Shown in pieces: positions 18,233 through 26,934 of a stretch of DNA of 49,709 nt. The translations under genes were made by a program, and so were the position numbers. Source of the stretch: Candidatus Zixiibacteriota bacterium (GTDB taxonomy: Bacteria; Zixibacteria; MSB-5A5; GN15; PGXB01). Numbering within the stretch: position 1 is the first letter of the stretch; each line of letters begins with the position of its first letter. The notes below the pieces were generated by a model. That model was not told the DNA's origin. It did not search any database and saw only the letters and a program-made list of their open reading frames with translations. The stretch spans positions 1 to 49,709 of the forward strand of contig JAGVEJ010000237.1 of NCBI GenBank assembly GCA_020058225.1, written 5' to 3'.

Positions 18233-18690
18233 GATTGTACAAATTGGAGAGGAAGCAAATTATTCCTGCAAAAATTGATGATGTTTGGAATTTTTTCTCC
18301 AATCCGATCAAACTCAACATGATTACTCCACCCGATTTGGCTCTTAATATAACCTCGGAATTACCGCATGAAGTCTTTGCGGGTTTATTAATAATCTATA
18401 CCGTGAGGCCTTTCACAGGTATGAAGGTCAAATGGGTGACGGAAATTACGCATGTCGAAAGACCATATATGTTCGTGGATGAACAAAGATTCGGGCCATA
18501 TCGATTCTGGCATCACCGGCATATCTTTCGCGAAGTTTCGGAAGGAACGGAGGCTGAAGACTATGTTGTCTATGCCCTCCGCTTTGATCCTTTCAGCCGA
18601 CCGATTAATGCAATTTTTGTGAAAAGACAATTGGAATATATCTTTGATTATCGTCGAGAGGCAATAAGAAAGATATTTGGGGTAGAATAA
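18229..18690 (+). CDS. SRPBCC (START-like) ligand-binding family protein
   Basis: The product is 153 residues. Its start overlaps the preceding stop as ATGA, so translation is coupled. The opening pattern, a basic strand followed by IPAKIDDVWNFFSNPIKLN, is characteristic of polyketide-cyclase/START-like proteins, as are the later WVTEITHVE and FVDEQRFGPYRFWHH segments and the C-terminal helix starting RQLEYIFDYR. Proteins of this branch often sit next to photolyase or DUF1722 genes. The ligand is unknown. No catalytic residues can be assigned. Confidence 0.8.
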   Translation: MRLYKLERKQIIPAKIDDVWNFFSNPIKLNMITPPDLALNITSELPHEVFAGLLIIYTVRPFTGMKVKWVTEITHVERPYMFVDEQRFGPYRFWHHRHIFREVSEGTEAEDYVVYALRFDPFSRPINAIFVKRQLEYIFDYRREAIRKIFGVE

Positions 18691-18708
18691 CCGCCATGAT
18701 AAATTGCC

Positions 18709-20073
18709 ATGATTGAAAATTCAAGAATACAGATATTGAACGACAAAAAGGCCGTCAAAGGGAAATATGTTGTTTATTGGATGCAAGCCTCTCAGCGAGT
18801 GGAGTATAATCATGCGCTTGAGTATGCCATACAGCAGGCCAATGAATTGGGGAAACCTCTAATAGTGTTTTTTGGATTAACGGACAATTTCCCATCGGCA
18901 AATTATCGTCATTATGCTTTCATGTTGGATGGTCTTAAAGAAGTAAATGCCGCCCTGAACGAGAGGGGCATTAAAATAATAGTGCGGCATGTTTCCCCTG
19001 AAATTGGGATAAATCAAATAGCCAAGAACGCTTCTCTTGTGGCGGTCGATCGCGGATATACACGCATTCAGAGGTACTGGCGAAAGTGTGCAGCGGGAAT
19101 GATTGACTGCCCCCTCATACAAATTGAATCGGATGTTGTGGTACCACTTGAAGAGGTATCAGCAAAGGAGGAGTATTCTGCGGCGACCATTCGGGGCAAA
19201 ATTCATAGAAGATTGAAGGATTTTCTGACGCCGCTAAAAAGTATTAAAATTAAAAAAGACTCATTATCTCTGAGGATAGAGACTATTTCTGTTGATGAAA
19301 CAAAAAAAAGACTCGCAAGATTAAAAATAGATAGATCGGTCAAAAGCGTGAATAATTTTGTCGGGGGATTATCGCAAGCAAAAATAAAATTGGAGGAATT
19401 TATATCCGGCAGGCTCAAAAAATATGATATTCTCCGCAATGATCCCAATCAAAAAGCAACATCGGATTTAAGCCCCTATTTGCATTTCGGACAAATATCT
19501 CCATTATATATTGCTTTGAGGGTTGTCGGGACAAAGGGCGCAGGGCGGGATGCCTTTCTGGAAGAATTGATAGTGCGGCGGGAATTGAGCATGAATTTTG
19601 TTTCTTATAATCAGAATTACGATACTTATGATTGTCTTCCTGATTGGTGCAAGATAACCCTGAAAGAGCATGAGAAAGACAAACGGGAATATATTTATTC
19701 CATAGGCCAACTGGAAAAAGCCGAGACGCATGATCCCTATTGGAACGCCGCCCAAGAAGAAATGGTATATTTGGGCAAAATGCACGGGTATATGAGAATG
19801 TATTGGGGAAAAAAGATTCTGGAATGGACGGAAAGACCCGAGGAAGCATATCGAATAGCTCTATATTTGAATGATAAATATGAGCTTGATGGGCGTGACC
19901 CAAATGGGTATGCCGGTGTGGCCTGGTGTTTCGGCATGCATGATCGCCCTTGGCAAGAAAGACCAATATTCGGGAAAATCCGTTATATGAACGCCGAAGG
20001 ATTAAGACGCAAATTTGACGCTGATCAATACGTAAAAATGGTGGAAGAAAAATGCGGGATTTATCGGGCGTAG
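18709..20073 (+). CDS. phr: Class II deoxyribodipyrimidine photolyase
   Basis: This flavoenzyme reverses UV-induced cyclobutane pyrimidine dimers using light. The 454-residue length and the YWMQASQRVEYNHALEYA opening are characteristic of class II enzymes rather than class I. The FAD-binding half includes LSPYLHFGQISP, RRELSMNF, YDCLPDWC, a KMHGYMRMYWGKK helix with the expected Trp/Tyr positions, and DGRDPNGYAGVAWCFGMHDRPW. It follows the SRPBCC gene by 18 bases with no evident ribosome site. Together with the DUF523-DUF1722 and DinB-family genes it suggests a small light/damage response group. Confidence 0.95.
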   Translation: MIENSRIQILNDKKAVKGKYVVYWMQASQRVEYNHALEYAIQQANELGKPLIVFFGLTDNFPSANYRHYAFMLDGLKEVNAALNERGIKIIVRHVSPEIGINQIAKNASLVAVDRGYTRIQRYWRKCAAGMIDCPLIQIESDVVVPLEEVSAKEEYSAATIRGKIHRRLKDFLTPLKSIKIKKDSLSLRIETISVDETKKRLARLKIDRSVKSVNNFVGGLSQAKIKLEEFISGRLKKYDILRNDPNQKATSDLSPYLHFGQISPLYIALRVVGTKGAGRDAFLEELIVRRELSMNFVSYNQNYDTYDCLPDWCKITLKEHEKDKREYIYSIGQLEKAETHDPYWNAAQEEMVYLGKMHGYMRMYWGKKILEWTERPEEAYRIALYLNDKYELDGRDPNGYAGVAWCFGMHDRPWQERPIFGKIRYMNAEGLRRKFDADQYVKMVEEKCGIYRA

Positions 20074-20140
20074 CGATTTGCCATCAAGGTCCGCTCCAGG
20101 CGGGATTTATCAAACCCTTCCCCATTCCTGGTTGACATAA

Positions 20141-20605
20141 ATGTTAAATCGGGAAAGTCATAGATTAGCCGATTTCTCTCTGGCCGTGCGAGAATCAACT
20201 ATCAAACGACTTTGTTTGGTGAAAGCGGGGAATATGAATTGGCGACCGACCGACGACGCAATGAGTATCGCCGATATCGCACAGCACCTAATTGACGCCG
20301 ATCTCTGGCTATTCGAAAAGATTAAAAATCCGTCGCTTAATTCAATTAAGGGCGAAGCAAAAATTTCTAATACCGTAGCGCCGCTTGATTTTTCGGAATT
20401 ATTGGAACGCTTAAATAGGATAGGCCAAGAACGGGCTGAATTTATTAGAGGCCTGGATGGTTTGGCTCTTGAAAAAATGATTCCTGATGATAGGTTCGGG
20501 GGCGAAGTAAGCATCTGGTGGGTCATCGTGCGCGGCAACCTTGACCATGAAATTCATCATCGAGGCCAAATTTCAGTCTATTTGAAATTGCTAAATAGAA
20601 AATAA
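20141..20605 (+). CDS. DinB-superfamily putative metal-dependent protein
   Basis: A 154-residue four-helix-bundle type protein. The three histidines expected for the DinB/YfiT metal site are present: one in IAQHLIDAD near residue 48 and the DHEIHH cluster near residue 140. Members include thiol transferases that use low-molecular-weight thiols, but most are uncharacterised. The gene lies 67 bases after the photolyase and faces a convergent large gene. Its stop codon touches the terminator hairpin. Confidence 0.82.
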   Translation: MLNRESHRLADFSLAVRESTIKRLCLVKAGNMNWRPTDDAMSIADIAQHLIDADLWLFEKIKNPSLNSIKGEAKISNTVAPLDFSELLERLNRIGQERAEFIRGLDGLALEKMIPDDRFGGEVSIWWVIVRGNLDHEIHHRGQISVYLKLLNRK

Positions 20606-20632
20606 AAAAGGGGCCGGTTTCCCGACCCCCTT
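20605..20632 (-). terminator. Terminator between convergent genes
   Basis: AAGGGG-C-CGG, a short TTTC loop, then CCG-A-CCCC-C-TT gives a G+C-rich hairpin. Read on the minus strand it is followed by a six-base T-run, so it is best placed to stop the long secreted-protein gene. It may also stop DinB transcription from the other side, but that side has only a short T-run. Confidence 0.7.
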
Positions 20633-20651
20633 AGCTATTGGTGTAAATAAA

Positions 20652-23600
20652 TTATTTGAGCAAAATCATCTTTTTGCTTTCGACAAAATCACCGGCCTTT
20701 ATCCTATAGAGATAAATACCGCTGGCCACGATATTTCCAAAATTATCCTCGCCATTCCAATCCACCATATAATTTCCGGCTGAATAATGATTATCGGCGA
20801 GCGTGACGATCTCACGACCGGTTATGTCATATACTTTAATTACAACATCAGAAGCCCGCGGCATAGAAAATTCAAATCGAGTGGAGAGATTGAAGGGGTT
20901 GGGGTAATTTTGAGTCAACGAATATTCTATTGGGAGATTTGATGTTGGAATTTCGGCGACATCGTTATTATTCACAAGAGAGCGCGAAATACTCCAATCG
21001 CCATCACCACAGGTATTCTTCGCTTTAACACGCCAATAATAAGTGCCGGCGGCGAGCAGGGAAATATTACAAGACGATGCGGTTGTCGTGGTCTCCTTTA
21101 ATAATGGGCTGAAGGCTATATTGGCGCTAATCTGAAGAGAGTATTGAGTCGCTGAGATTATATCGTCCCAATCAAATGCTATAACACCACCCTGTTTATT
21201 ATCGAATTTATCAGGAGGACTGACAAGTACCGGAGCCGCAGGCTTGGAACCTGCCGTTGCGCCGGCGCTATCTGAAAAAGCAGAGGTTCCGCATACATTT
21301 TTTGCTTTTATTTTGTAGTATCTTAAAATGATTCCAGGTGAGTCATCTTTCCAGCTGGTTCCGGTTGCTGTCTTCACTAATTCCGCTCCTCTGTATATTT
21401 CGTAGGAGCTGGCTCCCGAAACAGTATTCCAGGTGACATTAATGGTGTCGCATTGAGCAGTTATTGTAGGCTTTGAAGGCTTTGCCGGTGCGGCGGAAAC
21501 TGCCGTTGCGCCGGCGCTATCCGAAAAGGCTGAGCTATCGCAGGCGCTGACAGATTTTAGTTTGTAATATCGTTTGGATGTTCCCGGGTTGTTATCATTG
21601 TAGCTTGTTCCTATCACGTTTGCCAAATATGCGCCGCTTCGGTAAATATTGTAAGAACTGGCCCCAGAAACAACCGTCCAACTGATATCAATGGCATTGC
21701 ATTTAGCGGCGACAGATGGTCGAGACGGTTTAGCAGGGGCTTTCATGAGGGAGGCACATACCGAATCAGATAAATTGGAGGAAACGCAGTCATTGTAGGC
21801 AACGACTTGATAACAATGTTGTATGGTATCCTGCGGATAATCGGTGAAAATTGTATCGGAAGGACAATCCAGCCATTGTTGGCCATCTCTCACTACACAA
21901 TAATATGTTACATTCTCTACGGCGCCCCAAGCTAAATATATATATTGGCAATCTGATGAAATAGTTAATTGGGGTGTCTGCGGCGCCTCGGGCCAGTAAG
22001 CTGTGGCGCAGGCGGTATTAGATGGATCAGACTCATCCCAAAGACTCTTCTTGGCGGTAACATAATAACAATGTTCAGATGTTCCAGGATTCCCGTCATA
22101 AAAATATGTATCCGTCCAACTATACAAAAGCTGACTATCCCTATAAAGACAATAATATGAAGCGCCTTCGACAGGAAGCCAATCCAGATAAATATATCCA
22201 CAGCCTGTCCACGCTTGCATCGAATCGGGCGGTGAAGGAGGAGGTGGAACCTCTGGACAAAAAGCCGCTATGCGGGAAGAAGGCTTTTCACCGGCCATAG
22301 TAAAACCTCCGCCGGCAAATAAGGTGTCGTTATAAACATTAAGACACCATACCCAATCATCCATACCGGAGCCAAGAGGCAGCCACTCATTGCCATTCCA
22401 AGCCGCTATATAATAAACTGGGCCATAATTAGTCCAAAATGTAAAGCCGCCCCCGGCAATCAATTTGCCTTTATAAACAGCCAAACCATATACACCGTAA
22501 GGTCCCTGTCCAAGAGGTGACCATTGAGTTCCATCCCAAGCGCCGAGACCCCTCAAATAGGTCGAACCATCGCCGGTTGCATAAAACCATCCGCCGGCTA
22601 TTAAAGTATCTTTATAGACTGTTAATGCATATACTCCCCCATCCAAGCCTGCTCCCAAAGATGACCATTGGCCACCATCCCAAGCGGCGATATACGATAA
22701 AGAAGTCATATTATCGCCCGTTGCCGAGAAATACCCACCAGCAACTAATGTATCTTTATAGACTGTCAGAGCATAGACACCATTATTAAGACCCAATCCT
22801 AAGGGTGACCATTGAGCGCCATCCCAGGCGGCGATGCATGACAAAGATGTCATGTTATCGCCTGTTGCCCAAAAATATCCGCCGGCTATTAAAGTATCTT
22901 GATAGACTGTTAATGCGTTTACGCCCCCATCCAAGCCCGATCCCAAAGATGCCCATTGGGCGCCATCCCAAGCGGCGATATGCGATAAAGATATCATATT
23001 ATCGCCTGTTGCCCAAAAATATCCGCCGGCTATTAAACTATCTCCATAGACTAACAATGAATATACTTCGCCGTTCAGGCCGCCGCCTAAAGCGGACCAC
23101 GAAGAGCCATCCCATGCGGCAATATGATTGACGTTAAGGGAGCCGGCTCTTGTGAATGCGCCTCCCGCTATTAATTTATTATCATAAATTGCCAACGCCT
23201 CTACATAATTATTAACCCCATTTCCATCATTAGAAATATTACCGAGGCCGGTCCATTTATCACCATCCCATACCGCAAGTTTGTTTGCTTCCGAACTATC
23301 ATCCACCATAGTAAAAGACCCTGCCGCGATAAGAGTATCATCGTTTATGGCCAAAGCCATAACGGCAGAATTCATTCCTAAACCAAGCGGCATCCATTGG
23401 CTTCCGTCCCATGCGGCGATACATGACAAAGATGTCATATAATCGCCCGTTGCCGAGAAATACCCACCAGCAACCAAAGTATCTTTATAGACTGTTAATG
23501 CGCACACATCGCTGTTCAAGCCTGCTCCCAAAGATGCCCATTGAGCGTCATCCCACGCGGCGATGCAATGCAATTCGGTTGAATAGGAGCCATCATACCA

Positions 23601-24710
23601 AAACGAACCAGCCGCTATTAAACTATCTTTGTACACTGTTAATGTCCACACTCCCCCAGCCAAGCCTGCTCCCAAAGATGCCCATTGGTTGCCATCCCAT
23701 GCGGCGATGCACGACAAAGATGTCATATTGTCGCCTGTTGCCCAGAAATATCCACCGGCAATTAATGTGTCTTTGTAAACCATTAGCGAATATACTCCGC
23801 CATCCAATCCACCGCCCAAAGTGGACCATGAAGCGCCATCCCAAGCGGCGATGCAATGCAATTCGGTTGAATAGGAGCCATCATACCAAAACGAACCACC
23901 CGCAATTAAATTATCTTTATAGACCGTCAGAGAAATGACATATCCATACAAGCCAGACCCCAAAGATGCCCATTGGTTGCCATCCCATGCGGCGATGCAC
24001 GATAAAGATGTCATATAATCGCCCGTTGCCCAGAAGTATCCACCGGCAATTAATGTGTCCTTGTAAACTATTAGTGAATATACTTCGCCGTCCAATCCGC
24101 TGCCCAAAGTAGACCACGAAGAGCCATCCCATGCGGCAATATAATTAAATCTGTCTTTGCCTATATACGCAAAACTCCCGCCAACGATTATCTGCCCATT
24201 GAAAATGGCTACGGCATAGATATCCCCAGAAAGGTCTTGTCCATAAAAATCATCATCCCAGTAAATATCATCGGGGTGAGATTTTGCTTTTTGAATTGAG
24301 CGAATATCCATTGCGGATTCCGCGCTTTTTGTGGGAAACTCACGATAAAGCCCATGCATACGACGCCAGCGGGAGTCATCCCCGAGACGATCATCACCAT
24401 CTTCAAGGCGGCTATCAGCAGAGTTGATTTTCCCCGGCATTCTGGATTTCCCGCCTATCTGAGGTCTGAATAGCGGCGCTCCGGTTTTGGGATCGAAATC
24501 CATTTTGAAACCCTGCATGTCCAAGGCTCCCTTATATCCCGCCGCCTGCGCCGCTTGCATATCGATCCGGCCGTCAGGCGAAAGAAAATTTGATACATTG
24601 GGATTTTGCGGTTGTCGAAAATTGAGTGGGCCGGTTTGAGCCGTTGTCGTAAGCGGTAAAATGATTAAGAAGATTACCGCTATGATTCCCAAGCCTTTAG
24701 AGAATTTCAT
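20652..24710 (-). CDS. Giant secreted protein: 14 propeller repeats, Fn3-like domains, sorting domain
   Basis: The predicted product is 1352 residues. A GGGAGGA ribosome site precedes the chosen ATG at 24710, and a signal peptide covers 1-24; longer upstream frames lack these. After a charged linker come 14 tandem repeats of about 48 residues (about 160-830), each with a VY.L.VYKDTLIAGG strand and an IAAWDG..W..LG strand, as in delta-60/DUF5122-type beta-propellers. Four Fn3-like modules follow, then a further Ig/Fn3-like domain (from about 1175). The C-terminus holds QNYPNPFN and a FlgD-Ig-like fold ending MILLK, the type A sorting domain of type IX-like secretion. It is therefore probably secreted and surface-attached or released. 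Ligand unknown. Confidence 0.92.
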   Translation of the reverse strand: MKFSKGLGIIAVIFLIILPLTTTAQTGPLNFRQPQNPNVSNFLSPDGRIDMQAAQAAGYKGALDMQGFKMDFDPKTGAPLFRPQIGGKSRMPGKINSADSRLEDGDDRLGDDSRWRRMHGLYREFPTKSAESAMDIRSIQKAKSHPDDIYWDDDFYGQDLSGDIYAVAIFNGQIIVGGSFAYIGKDRFNYIAAWDGSSWSTLGSGLDGEVYSLIVYKDTLIAGGYFWATGDYMTSLSCIAAWDGNQWASLGSGLYGYVISLTVYKDNLIAGGSFWYDGSYSTELHCIAAWDGASWSTLGGGLDGGVYSLMVYKDTLIAGGYFWATGDNMTSLSCIAAWDGNQWASLGAGLAGGVWTLTVYKDSLIAAGSFWYDGSYSTELHCIAAWDDAQWASLGAGLNSDVCALTVYKDTLVAGGYFSATGDYMTSLSCIAAWDGSQWMPLGLGMNSAVMALAINDDTLIAAGSFTMVDDSSEANKLAVWDGDKWTGLGNISNDGNGVNNYVEALAIYDNKLIAGGAFTRAGSLNVNHIAAWDGSSWSALGGGLNGEVYSLLVYGDSLIAGGYFWATGDNMISLSHIAAWDGAQWASLGSGLDGGVNALTVYQDTLIAGGYFWATGDNMTSLSCIAAWDGAQWSPLGLGLNNGVYALTVYKDTLVAGGYFSATGDNMTSLSYIAAWDGGQWSSLGAGLDGGVYALTVYKDTLIAGGWFYATGDGSTYLRGLGAWDGTQWSPLGQGPYGVYGLAVYKGKLIAGGGFTFWTNYGPVYYIAAWNGNEWLPLGSGMDDWVWCLNVYNDTLFAGGGFTMAGEKPSSRIAAFCPEVPPPPSPPDSMQAWTGCGYIYLDWLPVEGASYYCLYRDSQLLYSWTDTYFYDGNPGTSEHCYYVTAKKSLWDESDPSNTACATAYWPEAPQTPQLTISSDCQYIYLAWGAVENVTYYCVVRDGQQWLDCPSDTIFTDYPQDTIQHCYQVVAYNDCVSSNLSDSVCASLMKAPAKPSRPSVAAKCNAIDISWTVVSGASSYNIYRSGAYLANVIGTSYNDNNPGTSKRYYKLKSVSACDSSAFSDSAGATAVSAAPAKPSKPTITAQCDTINVTWNTVSGASSYEIYRGAELVKTATGTSWKDDSPGIILRYYKIKAKNVCGTSAFSDSAGATAGSKPAAPVLVSPPDKFDNKQGGVIAFDWDDIISATQYSLQISANIAFSPLLKETTTTASSCNISLLAAGTYYWRVKAKNTCGDGDWSISRSLVNNNDVAEIPTSNLPIEYSLTQNYPNPFNLSTRFEFSMPRASDVVIKVYDITGREIVTLADNHYSAGNYMVDWNGEDNFGNIVASGIYLYRIKAGDFVESKKMILLK
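22250..24235 (-). repeat. 14 tandem 144-base coding repeats
   Basis: This stretch encodes the 14 propeller units. Most units are exactly 48 codons; units 7, 8, 13 and 14 vary slightly in length. Units 2 to 5 alternate between a Y-F-W-A-T-G-D type and an S-F-W-Y-D-G-S type, giving a higher-order period of about 288 bases. Units 9 to 11 are again near-identical to the first type. High nucleotide similarity implies recent duplication or gene conversion, and possible copy-number variation between strains. Confidence 0.88.
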
Positions 24711-24915
24711 TTTTCCTCCCGCCGGTGAAAGGGTTTTTCCGGCAAAAAGTCGTTTTAGAATCAGCCCAAAACCGCAGGGGGTACCCGCCCCCGCGAGGCT
24801 CTTAAATACATTTTCTTGAAATCCCCTCCGACTAGGCCGGATGTGCTCAGGAACTTCAATGAAAAATAATAGGAATATCCATTTTGTCAAGGGGTAAGAT
24901 GATTATTTTGCAATA

Positions 24916-24938
24916 TTAATAAGCCTAAGGCTTATTAA
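24916..24938. promoter_or_regulatory. Perfect palindrome in divergent promoter region
   Basis: TTAATAAGCC-TAA-GGCTTATTAA has perfect ten-base arms and lies in the 291-base gap between the leftward giant secreted-protein gene and the rightward NFACT gene. It has no T-run, so it is not a typical terminator. A dimeric repressor or activator site for one or both divergent genes is the likeliest reading. No strong sigma-70 boxes were seen nearby. Confidence 0.45.
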
Positions 24939-25001
24939 ACAGGCCAAATCCGGTCTTAGCAGGCGCTTTCTTTCCGACAATCAATTGTATATATTCTTTT
25001 C

Positions 25002-26672
25002 ATGCAGACGGCGTTACATATATTTTCGTTGGCACAGGAATTGAACGATAAAATTGTCGGGGGTGTTTTTTCCGGAACCGAATTTTATAAGAAGGAAAGA
25101 GAAGCCTATTTGATGTTCGATGCGGCTGGTAATAAATATGCTTTGGGATTGACATATCATCCGGTCGGATTTGGAGCTTTTCTTATTTCCAGAAATAAAA
25201 TTGATATCGAAACATCGGAGAAACCGTGGCCATTCTTTCAACTTGCGTATGGCGGGGTCGTTCAGTCAGTCAGACAAATTGATTTTGATAGAATTATTCA
25301 AATTGATTTGGCTAAAGATGGACAGAGCTATTCAATAATATTGGAAGCTATGGGACCGAATGGCAATTTTTGGTTACTTTCTGCGGATAGCAAAATATTG
25401 GCGACTTTAAGACATAGAAAATATGATATTTCGTTGCCGTATTCACCACCGACAGGGCTGAATAAGCTCAATCCATTTGAGATGAATAAAGAACGATTAC
25501 ATCAAGCGATGATAAAAGAGATTCATCAAACCATAGAGACGGCGCTCAAGAAGAGTATTACGGGATTGGATGAATATTTAATTTTAGAGATATTGCATCG
25601 AGCCGGCTTAAAAGAAGGGCTTCAAATGGAGAATTTGACCGACTCGGATTATGGCAAAATCTCAGATATTATTTGTGAAGTGGCGGATTTGTTCAAAAAT
25701 TACGATAAGGCATATCAATATAATTTTCGTCTCAAGCATTTAGTTTATCCCTTTAGATTGAATGTTATTTCGCAGGAAGCAATTAAGCAAAAATCCTTAT
25801 CGCTGGCAATTTACAGGGCGATTAGGTCAAAAAAATATATTGATGATGAATCGTCTGAACGAGAAAAAGTAATCGAGGCCGTAGATAGGACTGTCAAAAA
25901 GCAGGAAAAGAAAATTATCCGGATAGAACAAGATTTAGCCTCTTCGGAAAAATATGATGAATATCGCAGGTATGCGGAATTGCTTAAGATTAATTTGTCG
26001 TCATTAAAAAAAGGGATGAGCAAGGCAGTTCTTATTGATATCTATCAGGATGAAAGTGTTGAGTTACAAATTCCGCTCAATCCCGCGCTTAATCCATCGG
26101 AAAACGCCGACGAATATTTCAAAAAATATCGCAAGGGAAAAGAAGCGCTGGAACTACTTTCTCGTCGCCTTGAAATTGCCCGGCAGGAATTTTCTGCAAT
26201 GCGAAAAATGTATGATGATATTATGGGGGATTTTGACGCGGCAAAGCTTCGATATAACTCGGAAATTGCGACACTGCTTCCATCTGTTCATGAAAAGGGA
26301 GAGGCGCCGCCGCGTCTGCCATATAAAATATTTACGCTTTCGACTGGCGTGATCATATTTATCGGGCGGGATGGCGCCGATAACGATCGCACTACTTTTG
26401 ACCATGCCAAACCGCATGAGTTATGGTTTCATGCGGCTCAATGCCCGGGTTCGCATGTGGTTATGAAATTTCCGAATAAAGATTTTCAACCGTCAAAGGC
26501 AGAGATACTGGAGACTGCGGCCATAGCCGCCTTTCATTCCAAAGCAAAGAATTCGAAAACGGTACCGGTGATATATGCGGAACGGAGATATGTCCGCAAA
26601 CCGCGCAAAGCCAAACCCGGACTGGTGACCGTAGAGCGGGAGAAGCTGGTGATGGTGGAGCCGAGGCTCTGA
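25002..26672 (+). CDS. NFACT (RqcH/FbpA-like) family protein
   Basis: The 556-residue product has an N-terminal NFACT-N domain with the FDRIIQI strand carrying the Asp-Arg pair important in RqcH, a central charged coiled-coil region (about 280-400) and a C-terminal NFACT-R domain with PHELWFHAAQCPGSHVV. RqcH/Rqc2 proteins bind the 50S-peptidyl-tRNA complex after ribosome stalling and recruit tRNA-Ala to add C-terminal alanine tails. The N-terminal region is divergent, so activity is inferred from architecture. No Shine-Dalgarno sequence precedes the ATG; a TATATA sequence only 8-14 bases upstream suggests, weakly, a very short leader. Confidence 0.85.
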   Translation: MQTALHIFSLAQELNDKIVGGVFSGTEFYKKEREAYLMFDAAGNKYALGLTYHPVGFGAFLISRNKIDIETSEKPWPFFQLAYGGVVQSVRQIDFDRIIQIDLAKDGQSYSIILEAMGPNGNFWLLSADSKILATLRHRKYDISLPYSPPTGLNKLNPFEMNKERLHQAMIKEIHQTIETALKKSITGLDEYLILEILHRAGLKEGLQMENLTDSDYGKISDIICEVADLFKNYDKAYQYNFRLKHLVYPFRLNVISQEAIKQKSLSLAIYRAIRSKKYIDDESSEREKVIEAVDRTVKKQEKKIIRIEQDLASSEKYDEYRRYAELLKINLSSLKKGMSKAVLIDIYQDESVELQIPLNPALNPSENADEYFKKYRKGKEALELLSRRLEIARQEFSAMRKMYDDIMGDFDAAKLRYNSEIATLLPSVHEKGEAPPRLPYKIFTLSTGVIIFIGRDGADNDRTTFDHAKPHELWFHAAQCPGSHVVMKFPNKDFQPSKAEILETAAIAAFHSKAKNSKTVPVIYAERRYVRKPRKAKPGLVTVEREKLVMVEPRL

Positions 26673-26934
26673 TGAATATGACCATCTCGATGGCATATTG
26701 GCCGTCCAGCGGGCGGTTGGCGGAAAATCATTTGCCATAGATCGAGTATTGGGAAAAGATTTCTGATATTGCAAAATAGTTCGAACCCCCGACGTCTGTC
26801 CCAACCCTTAGTCTTTTTAACACCCCATATAAATAATTGAATTTGACGATAAAGATAATATATTGGCGCCGAATGTTGGTATTGCATAGCGTTGGAAGAT
26901 ATGCTCCTGGCACAAATTATGATTAAGTGATTTT
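26673..26934. other. Intergenic region before the polysaccharide locus
   Basis: 262 bases with no plausible gene. A tRNA T-arm-like GTTCGAAC at about 26779 has no matching stem. No clear terminator or promoter was identified. It marks the left boundary of the polysaccharide cluster. Confidence 0.35.

Noticed and set aside
22300-23938. Plus-strand open frames opposite the repeat gene (several of 60-175 codons)
   Set aside because: They are the antisense shadow of the 144-base repeats, rich in Arg/His/Leu with no start signals or domain resemblance.
22250-24235. CRISPR array, because of the regular repeats
   Set aside because: The repeat is 144 bases, coding throughout and without unique spacers of constant size.
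26760-26815. tRNA-like T-arm (GTTCGAAC) in the gap before the flippase gene
   Set aside because: The flanking bases cannot form a T-stem and no D-arm, anticodon arm or acceptor stem pairs up on either strand.
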